From: Alphaproteobacteria bacterium
GTDB taxonomy: Bacteria; Pseudomonadota; Alphaproteobacteria; ATCC43930; CGMCC-115725
Assembly: GCA_019238055.1 (NCBI GenBank)
Contig: JAFAOB010000274.1
Location: 1 to 32,816, forward strand
Direction of reading: 5' to 3'
Length of the DNA stretch: 32,816 nucleotides
Shown: positions 9,533-18,416 of the stretch, piece by piece
Position numbering within the stretch: the first letter of the stretch is position 1
How the letters are laid out: the number at the start of each line of letters is the position of its first letter
Position numbers and translations under genes: made by a program
The notes under the pieces: model-generated
The model's input: the letters and a program-made list of their open reading frames with translations, nothing else
What the model was told of the DNA's origin: nothing
Databases searched by the model: none

Positions 9533-10414
9533 TCAGAAGATGGCGCCCGATTGCAGCCAGTGACGCACGATCTCCTCGCCGGTGGCAAACCACACCGCAT
9601 CATGGGCGCGGATATAGGCGAGCGCCGAATCGAGCCCTTTGATGCGGTGCGGCACGCCGGTCAGGTAAGGGTGGAGACAGATCGCCATGACCCGGCCCGA
9701 TTCGGCGCCCTCGGCGTATAATGTGTCGAATTGGCGGCGGATCGCGGTTTCGAACTCGTCGATCGTGCCGAGGCGCGTGTTGATGAAGGGCGCGTCGTTG
9801 ATTTCGTAGGAATATGGGATCGAGACCAGCGGTCGCCCGCCGATATCCATCATATAGGGTTGATCGTCATTGACCCAGTCGGCAACATACAGGCAACCCT
9901 CATCGGCCAGGAAATCGAGCGTGTGCCAGGTCTCGGCAAGACCGCTGCCGAGCCAGCCCGACGGCTTTTTGCCGGTCATCTCGGCGATGCGCGACAGGGT
10001 GCGGCGGATCGTTTGGCGCTCCTCCTCCGGGCTCAGCGTGTCGAGCCACACACTATTCGTCTGATTGTGGCCGAGGATCTCCCAATCGAGCTCGATTGCT
10101 GCGCGGACGATTTGCGGATGATGGTCGCAGATGTCGCTGTTCAGGGTCGGGCTCGCGCGAACCCCGTGTTTGCTCAGCACATCCATGATCCGCCAGATGC
10201 CGACACGGTTGCCGTAGTCGCGCTGGGCCCAGGCGCGCACCGATGGCGGCGTGCCGGCCGGTGCCCCCGGCTGCGGCGGGATCCCTCGGGTTAGCGGGAA
10301 GAACTCGATATTCGGAATGATCCAGACTGCGAGCCGGGCATTGTTCGGCCAGGTCAGCTTTGGCCGATCCTTGATCGGAACATAGGGAAAGGGTCCATAA
10401 TCTCGCGGTTGCAT
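9533..10414 (-). CDS. Polysaccharide deacetylase family protein (PuuE-like allantoinase/deacetylase)
   Basis: MQPRDYGPFPYVPIKDRPKLTWPNNARLAVWIIPNIEFFPL..., SPTLNSDICDHHPQIVRAAIELDWEILGHNQTNSVWL, GRVMAICLHPYLTGVPHR. Confidence 0.85.
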   Translation of the reverse strand: MQPRDYGPFPYVPIKDRPKLTWPNNARLAVWIIPNIEFFPLTRGIPPQPGAPAGTPPSVRAWAQRDYGNRVGIWRIMDVLSKHGVRASPTLNSDICDHHPQIVRAAIELDWEILGHNQTNSVWLDTLSPEEERQTIRRTLSRIAEMTGKKPSGWLGSGLAETWHTLDFLADEGCLYVADWVNDDQPYMMDIGGRPLVSIPYSYEINDAPFINTRLGTIDEFETAIRRQFDTLYAEGAESGRVMAICLHPYLTGVPHRIKGLDSALAYIRAHDAVWFATGEEIVRHWLQSGAIF

Positions 10415-10448
10415 AACAAAGTCCTCCGCTGCTGAGACGAGGGTCAGC

Positions 10449-10910
10449 TTGCCAAAGATTGCCCACGGGATCACCACCGAATGGCGGCGCTTCGATCAGC
10501 TGTCGGCCGAAGCACTCTACGAAATGCTGCGCTTTCGCCAGCAGATCTTTGTCGTCGAGCAGCGCTCGCCTTATCTCGATCTCGACGGTTTCGATCAGTC
10601 CGCCCATCATCTCCTGCTGAGGATCGAGGGCACGATTTCCGGGTACCTCCGCTTGATGCCTCCGGCTGATCGTGGGGCGGTGGTCCGGATTGGCCGGGTT
10701 GCGATCGCCGCCGGCTTGCGCCGACAAGGGCTCGGCCGGCGCCTGATGACAGAGGCGTTGTCATTTTGCCGCGAGCGTTATTCCGGGCATGCGATCGGGC
10801 TCAGCGCCCAATGTTATCTCGTCGGCTTTTACCACAGCTTCGGTTTTATCGAATTTGGCGCGCCCTTCGACGACGGCGGTATTCCCCACATCGAGATGCG
10901 TAGAGACTGA
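10449..10910 (+). CDS. GNAT family N-acetyltransferase (ElaA-like)
   Basis: EALYEMLRFRQQIFVVEQRSPYLDLDGFDQSAHHLL, VRIGRVAIAAGLRRQGLGRRLMTEAL; start codon is TTG in the track and therefore uncertain. Confidence 0.82.
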   Translation: MPKIAHGITTEWRRFDQLSAEALYEMLRFRQQIFVVEQRSPYLDLDGFDQSAHHLLLRIEGTISGYLRLMPPADRGAVVRIGRVAIAAGLRRQGLGRRLMTEALSFCRERYSGHAIGLSAQCYLVGFYHSFGFIEFGAPFDDGGIPHIEMRRD

Positions 10911-11043
10911 TGGTCGCCGCCCATGCAAACGCGATGGAATGCGGCGGGGGCCGGCTGGTTTTCTCGCACTGCATGCGAGGATTTGGCGCAAAGCATGTCC
11001 AACGGGTCTTGCGAGACGGCCAATGCGAGAGCAATTTGACTGG

Positions 11044-11736
11044 ATGTGTGGCCGCGCGCGACTCTCTACCGATCTCAGTCAAGTAAAGCTCGTCTTTTCG
11101 ATCCCACCGGAGCGCCCGACCCCCAATGTCGCTGCCACCTGGAACCTTGCGCCGACCCAATCTGCGCCGGTCGTCCACTTTGATCCCAGGGCCGGTGAGC
11201 GCAGCCTCGATGTGATGCGTTGGGGACTCGTGCCGCACTGGGCGAAGGACATCAAAATCGGCTATTCGACCTTTAACGCCAAGGCCGAGAGCATTGACAC
11301 CAGACCGGCCTTTCGTGAACCGTTTCTGCGGCGGCGTTGCCTCGTTCCGCTCGACGGCTTTTACGAATGGAAAAAGCAGGGCCGGGAGCGGCAGCCCTAT
11401 GCGGTGGCGCTGGCCGACAGGCGGCTGATGGCAATGGCCGGGTTGTGGGACAGCTGGCAGTCGCCCAATGGCGAACGGGTGCGCAGCTTTACGATCATTA
11501 CAACCGACGCTAACGCGCTGTTGGCCCCTTTGCACGACAGGATGCCGGTCATCCTCGGGGCGGAAAACTGGGGGGTGTGGCTCGGCGAGGTGGCGGCTGA
11601 TCCGCAGCATCTAAAGGGGCTGCTCGTCCCTTATCCGGCGAACGACATGGTCATCTGGCCGGTCGACAAGCGCGTCGGTAATGTCAAAAACAACGATCCG
11701 TCTCTGATCGAGCCGGTCTCGCCTGCCCTTCTATAG
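11044..11736 (+). CDS. SOS response-associated peptidase (SRAP/YedK/HMCES family)
   Basis: MCGRARLSTDL with Cys2, TFNAKAESIDTRPAFREPFLRRRCLVPLDGFYEWKK, MPVIL; start set at the conserved MCGR. Confidence 0.92.
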   Translation: MCGRARLSTDLSQVKLVFSIPPERPTPNVAATWNLAPTQSAPVVHFDPRAGERSLDVMRWGLVPHWAKDIKIGYSTFNAKAESIDTRPAFREPFLRRRCLVPLDGFYEWKKQGRERQPYAVALADRRLMAMAGLWDSWQSPNGERVRSFTIITTDANALLAPLHDRMPVILGAENWGVWLGEVAADPQHLKGLLVPYPANDMVIWPVDKRVGNVKNNDPSLIEPVSPALL

Positions 11737-11879
11737 CTTACCGGCACATGCGTCGGAGGGGTGGGCTCCCTCGCGACAACAGGCCGCGGACCCGGTCGGC
11801 TGTTGGACTGGCAAGCCGCAGCACCGCCACGAGATATTGTTAAGCGACAATAACGAGCGCGGATCGACGCGCCCACGCG

Positions 11880-12335
11880 GTGACAGGAGATTGGTCGGTA
11901 ATGGTCGAAAACGGCCGAGAACCGGAAGCAGCAGATACGGCATTCTGGTCCTGGCTCGGGTTTTGGGTTCAGTTTCTGGTTCTTGGGATCTGTCTCGTAC
12001 TCGGCGCCTTTGCTGCCAGCGGCGCCGAGGAATCAGGCGATTATGCGGCTGGTATCGTCTTGATCATCTGCGCGCTGGCGCTTGCTTTCCTGCGGCTGAA
12101 GCAAAGTTTTGACGGGTGGCCCTCGAGCCTGAGTGCCTTGCTGCTGGTCGACAATCTCGCCGGCTTGGCCGTCGTCATTCCGCTGTTTACGGTAATCGGC
12201 ATTGCCGGTCTGTTTCTCGCCCAAGCCTGGTCTTACGGCAGTCTGCACGATGCCGGAATAGCGCTCTTCGTGTTTAGCGGTGTAATCGTCTTTCTCGATA
12301 TCAAGCAAGTGTTTGATCGCATGAGTTCGGGTTAG
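11880..12335 (+). CDS. Uncharacterised small membrane protein (about four predicted TM segments)
   Basis: Hydrophobic stretches WSWLGFWVQFLVLGICLVLGAF, GIVLIICALALAFLRL, LAGLAVVIPLFTVIGIAGLFLAQ, IALFVFSGVIVFLDI; start GTG 11880 or ATG 11901. Confidence 0.6.
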   Translation: MTGDWSVMVENGREPEAADTAFWSWLGFWVQFLVLGICLVLGAFAASGAEESGDYAAGIVLIICALALAFLRLKQSFDGWPSSLSALLLVDNLAGLAVVIPLFTVIGIAGLFLAQAWSYGSLHDAGIALFVFSGVIVFLDIKQVFDRMSSG

Positions 12336-12524
12336 CGGATGAACAACCTACTCATTTTCGACAGTTCTCGATACCACTGTCGCTGTTGGCGCCCGGCGAT
12401 TTGGTGGGGCGCGCCATAGTTGCTTGACGCGCCGGTTTATCTCCGTCATCCGCTACTGCATGTTTTTGTTGAATCCGTTCCGAGCGCAAGACGTTTGCAC
12501 TCATGTGAACAGCGATCGTTCGAA

Positions 12525-13394
12525 ATGAGCGCGGCAAGCTCCGAGCCCCATACCGTCGTCGCGGCCAGCGTTGAAACGCCATCCGGCAAATGGCGCGGCG
12601 GTGAAAATTTCCCGGTCGGGTCGCTGCTGATTCGGCGCGATCTGCGCCGCCATGTTCATGCCTTTTACCGGTTTGCGCGCAATGCCGACGATATCGCGGA
12701 CAATCCGGCGCTGGCACCCGCAGACAAGATCTATCGGCTTGATCGAATGGCGGCGGTGCTGGACGGCGCGCCGGGTCCCGATTCGCCAGCCGCCGCGGCG
12801 ATGCGCCAGAGCCTGCTCGAAACCGGAATGACCGCCCAGCATTGCCACGATGTGTTGCGCGCGTTCCGGCAGGATGCTGAGCAGCGGCGCTATCGCGATT
12901 GGGCCGACCTAATGGACTATTGCCGCTACTCAGCGGCGCCGGTCGGACGGCAATTGCTCGATCTGCACGGCGAAAGCCGTTTTACCTGGCCCGCCTCGGA
13001 CGCGCTGTGCGCTGCCTTGCAGGTGCTGAACCATCTCCAGGATTGCGCTCTGGATTATCGCCGGCTCGATCGCATCTATTTGCCGCTCAGCGACCTCGCG
13101 GCCGCCGGGATCGGGGTCGAGGCTCTGACAGCCCCGGCCGCGAGCGCAGCGTTGCGCCAGGTGCTTGACATCCTGCTCGATCGCACCGCCGTGCTGGTCG
13201 CGACCGCGCGCGGGCTGCCGTCCGCTGTAGCAGCGGCTGGGCTGCGCTGCGAATGTGCCGTGATCGTCGAACTGGCGGTGCGCTTGCTTGCGCGGCTGCG
13301 CCGCGGTGATCCGCTCACCCATCGGGTCGGACTCAGCAAAGTCGATTTTCTCGCAGCCTTTGGGCTGGGTGTGCTGCGCGGAGCGCGACGATGA
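12525..13394 (+). CDS. hpnC: Hopanoid biosynthesis squalene/phytoene synthase-like HpnC
   Basis: VGSLLIRRDLRRHVHAFYRFARNADDIADNP, LMDYCRYSAAPVGRQLLDLHGE, LNHLQDCALDYRRLDRIYLP; first of the hpnCDE trio. Confidence 0.9.
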   Translation: MSAASSEPHTVVAASVETPSGKWRGGENFPVGSLLIRRDLRRHVHAFYRFARNADDIADNPALAPADKIYRLDRMAAVLDGAPGPDSPAAAAMRQSLLETGMTAQHCHDVLRAFRQDAEQRRYRDWADLMDYCRYSAAPVGRQLLDLHGESRFTWPASDALCAALQVLNHLQDCALDYRRLDRIYLPLSDLAAAGIGVEALTAPAASAALRQVLDILLDRTAVLVATARGLPSAVAAAGLRCECAVIVELAVRLLARLRRGDPLTHRVGLSKVDFLAAFGLGVLRGARR

Positions 13395-14269
13395 GCGAGG
13401 CGGCCTTTGATGAGGTCGCGCCAGCGCCGAACGGTGCAGCGTTGCGCCAGTCGATCCGTCAGCGGGTCGAGGCCGCAGGTACGTCGTTCTACTGGGCGAT
13501 GCGCCTGCTGCCGCGGGATCGACGTGATGCGATGTACGCGATCTATGCCTGGTGCCGCGAGGTTGACGACATCGCCGATGGCGAGCGGCCAGTCGCGGAC
13601 AAGCTTGCCGCGCTGCGGACCTGGCGTGAGGAGATCGAAGCACTTTATGCCGGGCGTCCGCGCCACCTCATTGCCCGCGCGTTGCACCAACCGATGTTGT
13701 GCTATGCGCTGCGCCGACAGGACTTTCTCGCTGTTATTGACGGTATGGAAATGGATGCGCGCGAGAATATCCGCGCCCCCGACCTCGCCACCCTGGACCT
13801 TTATTGCGCCAGGGTTGCGAGTGCCGTCGGCCATCTTTCGGTTCACGTCTTTGGCGATGCGAGCCCCGCCGCCCATGGCGTGGCCGACTCGCTCGGTCGC
13901 GCACTGCAATTGACCAACATCCTGCGCGACCTTGGTGAAGACGCGCAGCACGGCCGGCTTTATCTGCCGCGGGAAATCCTCGAACATCACGGCATTCGCG
14001 GTGCCGATCCGATCAGCGTGCTGCTCGATCCGACATTGCCGGCAGTTTGCCGCGAGGTTGCCGCGATTGCCGAGCGGCATTTCGAGGATGCCGAGCGGAC
14101 GATGGGTCAATGCCGGCACCGGGCCATGCGGCCCGCCGCTGTCATGGGTGCAGTCTACGGTGCGATCTTGCGCGAGCTGTTGCGCCGGGGATGGCGCGAT
14201 CCCATGGCACAGGTCGCATTGTCGAAGAGCTTGAAATTGTGGCTGGCACTGCGCCATGGCCTGTTATGA
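13391..14269 (+). CDS. hpnD: Presqualene diphosphate synthase HpnD
   Basis: SFYWAMRLLPRDRRDAMYAIYAWCREVDDIAD, LGRALQLTNILRDLGEDAQHGRLYLP; starts within hpnC stop (ATGA). Confidence 0.92.
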   Translation: MSEAAFDEVAPAPNGAALRQSIRQRVEAAGTSFYWAMRLLPRDRRDAMYAIYAWCREVDDIADGERPVADKLAALRTWREEIEALYAGRPRHLIARALHQPMLCYALRRQDFLAVIDGMEMDARENIRAPDLATLDLYCARVASAVGHLSVHVFGDASPAAHGVADSLGRALQLTNILRDLGEDAQHGRLYLPREILEHHGIRGADPISVLLDPTLPAVCREVAAIAERHFEDAERTMGQCRHRAMRPAAVMGAVYGAILRELLRRGWRDPMAQVALSKSLKLWLALRHGLL

Positions 14270-15624
14270 AGGGCCGGGTAGCGAGCGGAGTTGTCCACAT
14301 TGTCGGGGCGGGTCTGGCCGGGCTTGCCGCCGCAGTCGTACTCGCGTCAGAAGGACGCGAGGTGCGGCTTTATGAGGCCGCTGGTCACGCCGGCGGCCGG
14401 TGTCGCTCCTATTTCGATGCTGAACTCGGCTGTCGGATCGACAATGGCAACCACCTGCTGCTGTCCGGCAATTACCGCGCGTTGAACTACCTCGAACGAA
14501 TTGGCGCGCGCGGCACGCTGATCGGACCCGAGGACGCGGTATTCCCGTTCTTTGATGCAACCACCGGGCAGCGCTGGGTTTTGCAGCCGAACCGAGGGCG
14601 CCTCCCGTGGTGGATCTTGCGTCAATGGCGGCGGGTTCCGCAAACACGCGCCACCGACTATCTCAAAGCGCTGGCGCTGCGCCGCGCCGCGCCGGGCGCG
14701 GTGGTTGGTGAGGTGCTCGACCCCAGGGGAGCGCTATTCGCCCGGTTATGGGAGCCGCTCGCGGTTGCGGCGCTGAACGCCGGGGTCAACCAAGCCTCGT
14801 CGCGGCTGTTCTGGCGAATTCTTGTCGAGACGTTGGGGCGCGGCGGCGCTGCCTGCCGACCTCTGGTGCCGCGCACGGGCTTATCGGAAACATTTATCGA
14901 TCCGGCACTTGAGACTTTGCAGCGGCTCGGTGCGGCCTTGCATTTTTCGGCGCGGTTGCGCGCGCTCGACCTCTCGGCCGAGCGCGTCTCGATCTTGCGA
15001 TTTGACGGCGGACCCGTCGAACTCGCCGCCGAAGATCGGGTGATACTGGCAACGCCTGCCCCGGTCACAGCGCGGCTCGTGCCCGATCTTGTTGTGCCCG
15101 AGCGCTATTCGCCGATCGTCAATGCCCATTTCCACTGTGCGGCCCCCCCTCACTCGCCGTTATTCGTGGGTGTGATCGGTGCGACCGCCGAATGGATTTT
15201 TCACAAACCGCAAGTGTTGTCGGTAACCGTCAGCGCAGCGGATCGAATTATCGACCTTTCAGCCGAGGAATTACGCTCGACTTTATGGCGCGACACTATG
15301 GCTGGTTACCAAATTCCTGCAGCCCCGATGCCGCCGGTGCGGATTGTTAAGGAGCGGCGAGCGACGTTTCTTGCCAGCCCCGAGCAGTTGTTGCGTCGAC
15401 CGCGCGCGGTAACGCGCTGGCAAAATCTTCTGCTCGCCGGCGACTACACCGAAACCGGGTTGCCGGCGACGATCGAGGGCGCGATCTGTTCGGGTTTTAC
15501 CGCCGCGCGTTGCGTGCTGAGCCATGAGCTTAGGCGTCGCGAGGCGATGAGGCACCGGGCACGGCCCCGCGCGACAGCCGGCGTACAACACCGGCGCACA
15601 CAAAAAGCAAACCTCATGCGATGA
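14266..15624 (+). CDS. hpnE: Hydroxysqualene dehydroxylase HpnE (FAD-dependent)
   Basis: Rossmann VHIVGAGLAGLAAAVVLASEGREVRLYEAAGHAGGRCRSYFD; start in ATGA overlap with hpnD; C-terminal GDYTETGLPATIEGAICSGFTAA. Confidence 0.92.
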   Translation: MKGRVASGVVHIVGAGLAGLAAAVVLASEGREVRLYEAAGHAGGRCRSYFDAELGCRIDNGNHLLLSGNYRALNYLERIGARGTLIGPEDAVFPFFDATTGQRWVLQPNRGRLPWWILRQWRRVPQTRATDYLKALALRRAAPGAVVGEVLDPRGALFARLWEPLAVAALNAGVNQASSRLFWRILVETLGRGGAACRPLVPRTGLSETFIDPALETLQRLGAALHFSARLRALDLSAERVSILRFDGGPVELAAEDRVILATPAPVTARLVPDLVVPERYSPIVNAHFHCAAPPHSPLFVGVIGATAEWIFHKPQVLSVTVSAADRIIDLSAEELRSTLWRDTMAGYQIPAAPMPPVRIVKERRATFLASPEQLLRRPRAVTRWQNLLLAGDYTETGLPATIEGAICSGFTAARCVLSHELRRREAMRHRARPRATAGVQHRRTQKANLMR

Positions 15625-17594
15625 GCGAACACCGCGCAGAAACGATCAGCGGCCGACGCCCCCGTTCGCAGCATCCAGGCGGCCGTGATCTCGCGCTCGA
15701 CGACGCGATTGGCCGGGGGACCCGATCGCTGCTGGCGCTGCAGAAGGATGACGGGCATTGGCTGTTCGAGCTCGAAGCCGATGCAACAATCCCTGCCGAA
15801 TACATCTTGCTGCAACATTACCTCGGCCGCGAAGAACCCGAGATCGAGAGGCGCATCGCCGAATTTTTGCGCGCCGAACAAGGGGCGGACGGCGGCTGGC
15901 CATTGTTTCATGGCGGCGCGCTCGATCTCAGCTGCTCGATCAAAGCGTATTTCGCATTGAAGGCCGCGGGTGACCCGATCGATGCGCCGCACATGGCCCG
16001 GGCTCGCGCCGCAATCCTGGAGAGAGGCGGCGCGCGGCGCAGCAACGTCTTTACCCGCATCCTGCTGGCATTGTTCGGGGAAGTACCGTGGCGCGCCGTG
16101 CCGATGATGCCGGTCGAGATTATGCTGTTGCCGCAATGGTCACCGTTTCACATCAGCAAGGTTTCGTATTGGTCGCGCACGGTATTGGTGCCCTTGTTGG
16201 TGTTGATGGCCATGCGGCCGCGTGCCCGCAACCCGCGGGGTGTGACGATTCGCGAGCTGTTTCTCGAGGACCCCGAGAGCGTGCGGGATTGGATCACCGG
16301 GCCGACACGGTCGCCGCTGGCGACCGCGTTTGCGGTCCTCGACCATGTCTTGCGTCGGACAGAGCCGATCTTTCCCAAGGGCACCCGGCAGCGGGCGATT
16401 GATCAAGCAGTCGCCTTTGTCAATGAGCGGCTCAACGGTGAGGACGGTCTCGGCGGCATCTTTCCGGCAATGGCCAATGCGCTGATGATGTACGACTGTC
16501 TCGGATACTCACCGGACCATCCGTGCTATCGAACCGCCGATGCAGCTCTGCACAAGCTTCTCGTCCTCGAACCCGGACGAAGCTATTGCCAGCCCTGCCT
16601 GTCACCAGTCTGGGATACCGCGCTCAGCTGCCACATCTTGATGGAGATTAACGATCCCGATCTCGAACCAGCCATAGAGCGGGGTCTCACCTGGCTAGCC
16701 GAAAAGCAGGTGCTGGAGGTGGTCGGTGACTGGGCTGCGGTGCGGCCTGGCTTGCGGCCGGGCGGCTGGGCGTTTCAATACGAGAATCCGTTCTATCCCG
16801 ATGTCGACGACACCGCGGTCGCCGCCTTGGCCCTCGATCGCTTCGATCGGGAGCGCTGGCGTCCAGCGATTGACAGGGCGGCGGAATGGATTGTCGGCAT
16901 GCAAAGCCGCGATGGCGGTTGGGGCTCATTCGACACCGGCAACACGCATTTCTACTTGAATCATATCCCGTTTGCCGACCACGGTGCACTGCTCGACCCG
17001 CCGACCGCAGATGTCAGCGCCCGCTGCCTTGGGTTTCTCGCGCAACGCGGCGATCCGGCACACAATGCCTGCGCCGCGACCGCACTCGCCTATCTCAAGC
17101 GCGAGCAGGAGCCCGATGGGAGCTGGTATGGCCGCTGGGGAACCAACTACATCTATGGCACCTGGTCGGCGCTGGCGGCCCTCAATGCCGTCAATGCGGA
17201 CGTCGAGGCTTCCGAGATTCGCCGCGCAGTCGAGTGGCTCTGCGCCCGGCAGCGTGACGATGGCGGTTGGGGCGAGAGCGAAGAATCTTATTGGCCGGAC
17301 AGACCGCGCGGCACGGCTCCTTATAGTACCGCATCGCAAACCGCTTGGGCCCTGCTTGGGATGATGGCGGCCGGCGAAGTGCACAACCCGGCGGTCGCCC
17401 GCGGGATCGCCTATCTGATCCGGACACAGAATGCAGCCGGCGGTTGGGACGAGCCATGGTTTACCGCGGTCGGCTTTCCCCGCGTATTCTTTCTGCGTTA
17501 TCACGGCTATTCTGTATATTTTCCGTTATGGGCGCTCGCCCGCTACCGTCGGTTGACGACGAGCAATTCGCAGCATGTGCCGTTCGGCCTTTGA
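15621..17594 (+). CDS. shc: Squalene-hopene cyclase
   Basis: 657 aa; catalytic DVDD in YPDVDDTAVAALAL; repeated QW-type motifs (QSRDGGWGSFD, QEPDGSWYGRWGTNYIYGTW, QRDDGGWGES, QNAAGGWDEPWFTAVGFPRVFFLRYHGY). Confidence 0.97.
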   Translation: MSEHRAETISGRRPRSQHPGGRDLALDDAIGRGTRSLLALQKDDGHWLFELEADATIPAEYILLQHYLGREEPEIERRIAEFLRAEQGADGGWPLFHGGALDLSCSIKAYFALKAAGDPIDAPHMARARAAILERGGARRSNVFTRILLALFGEVPWRAVPMMPVEIMLLPQWSPFHISKVSYWSRTVLVPLLVLMAMRPRARNPRGVTIRELFLEDPESVRDWITGPTRSPLATAFAVLDHVLRRTEPIFPKGTRQRAIDQAVAFVNERLNGEDGLGGIFPAMANALMMYDCLGYSPDHPCYRTADAALHKLLVLEPGRSYCQPCLSPVWDTALSCHILMEINDPDLEPAIERGLTWLAEKQVLEVVGDWAAVRPGLRPGGWAFQYENPFYPDVDDTAVAALALDRFDRERWRPAIDRAAEWIVGMQSRDGGWGSFDTGNTHFYLNHIPFADHGALLDPPTADVSARCLGFLAQRGDPAHNACAATALAYLKREQEPDGSWYGRWGTNYIYGTWSALAALNAVNADVEASEIRRAVEWLCARQRDDGGWGESEESYWPDRPRGTAPYSTASQTAWALLGMMAAGEVHNPAVARGIAYLIRTQNAAGGWDEPWFTAVGFPRVFFLRYHGYSVYFPLWALARYRRLTTSNSQHVPFGL

Positions 17595-17738
17595 CCTGCG
17601 ACATTTTGGAGCTTTAAACTGCAGAAAACATTGCTAGAAGCGCCGCTTGGCAGGGAAGCGAGCCGCTCGGCTGTTCTCGAAGCAAAGTCTGCGGGTTCGA
17701 ACATTGATCCCCGCCGATCGATCCGCGGGGAATTCTTC

Positions 17739-18416
17739 ATGCCGACATTTCCGGGGCAGGTGCTTTGCACAACCGGGCTCTTGGCCGAAGCGAGAATTGC
17801 ACGGGCCGCCGGTTTTTCGACTGTGGTTGGCGGCGGAGACCGCCACCGCACCGCGGCGCTCGTCGAACGCGCAGTGCGGCATGCGAACTGCCTTGTCAGC
17901 TTTGGCATCGCCGGTGGCCTCGCGCCGCAGTTGCGCGCGGGCGACGTCGTCATTTCCACCGAGGTGCTGGCTGACGGTGATCGCTGGCAAAGCGAAGAAG
18001 CATTTCGCACTCGGATCGCGGGGCTTGCGGCCAAGATCGGTGCCGTCGAAGGTCCGGTGCTCGGAACCTCGAGGGTCATGGCCAGCACCGACGAAAAGCG
18101 CCGAACCTGGGACGAGACAGGCGCACTCGCCGCCGATCTCGAAAGCGATGTTGTGGCGCGTATCGCCGAATCGGCCGGTATTCCGTTCGTCGTCGTGCGC
18201 ACAATCGCAGACAGCGCGTATCGGGCGCTGCCGCCGGCGGCGCTTATTCCATTGGGCGCAAATGGCACCCCAAAATTGGCTCGGGTGCTCGCCTCGGTAG
18301 CGCGCCGCCCGCGGCAAGTCGCGGCGCTGGTCGGGTTGGCGCGCGAAACCCGGACCGCGCTGGCGGCGCTAGTGCTGCCCGCCCGCGCTCTGCACGGTCT
18401 CGTCGCGGCGGTCTAA
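17739..18416 (+). CDS. hpnG: Hopanoid-associated phosphorylase / purine-nucleoside-phosphorylase-like HpnG
   Basis: LCTTGLLAEARIARAAGFSTVVGGGD, LVSFGIAGGLAPQLRAGDVVIS, ALAADLESDVVARIAESAGIPFVVVRTIADSA; follows shc. The ORF is open from 17631, but the conserved part fits the start at 17739. Confidence 0.87.
   Translation: MPTFPGQVLCTTGLLAEARIARAAGFSTVVGGGDRHRTAALVERAVRHANCLVSFGIAGGLAPQLRAGDVVISTEVLADGDRWQSEEAFRTRIAGLAAKIGAVEGPVLGTSRVMASTDEKRRTWDETGALAADLESDVVARIAESAGIPFVVVRTIADSAYRALPPAALIPLGANGTPKLARVLASVARRPRQVAALVGLARETRTALAALVLPARALHGLVAAV

Noticed and set aside
13076-14257. 393-aa minus-strand ORF
   Set aside because: Antisense to hpnC/hpnD, which carry strong family motifs; shadow ORF.
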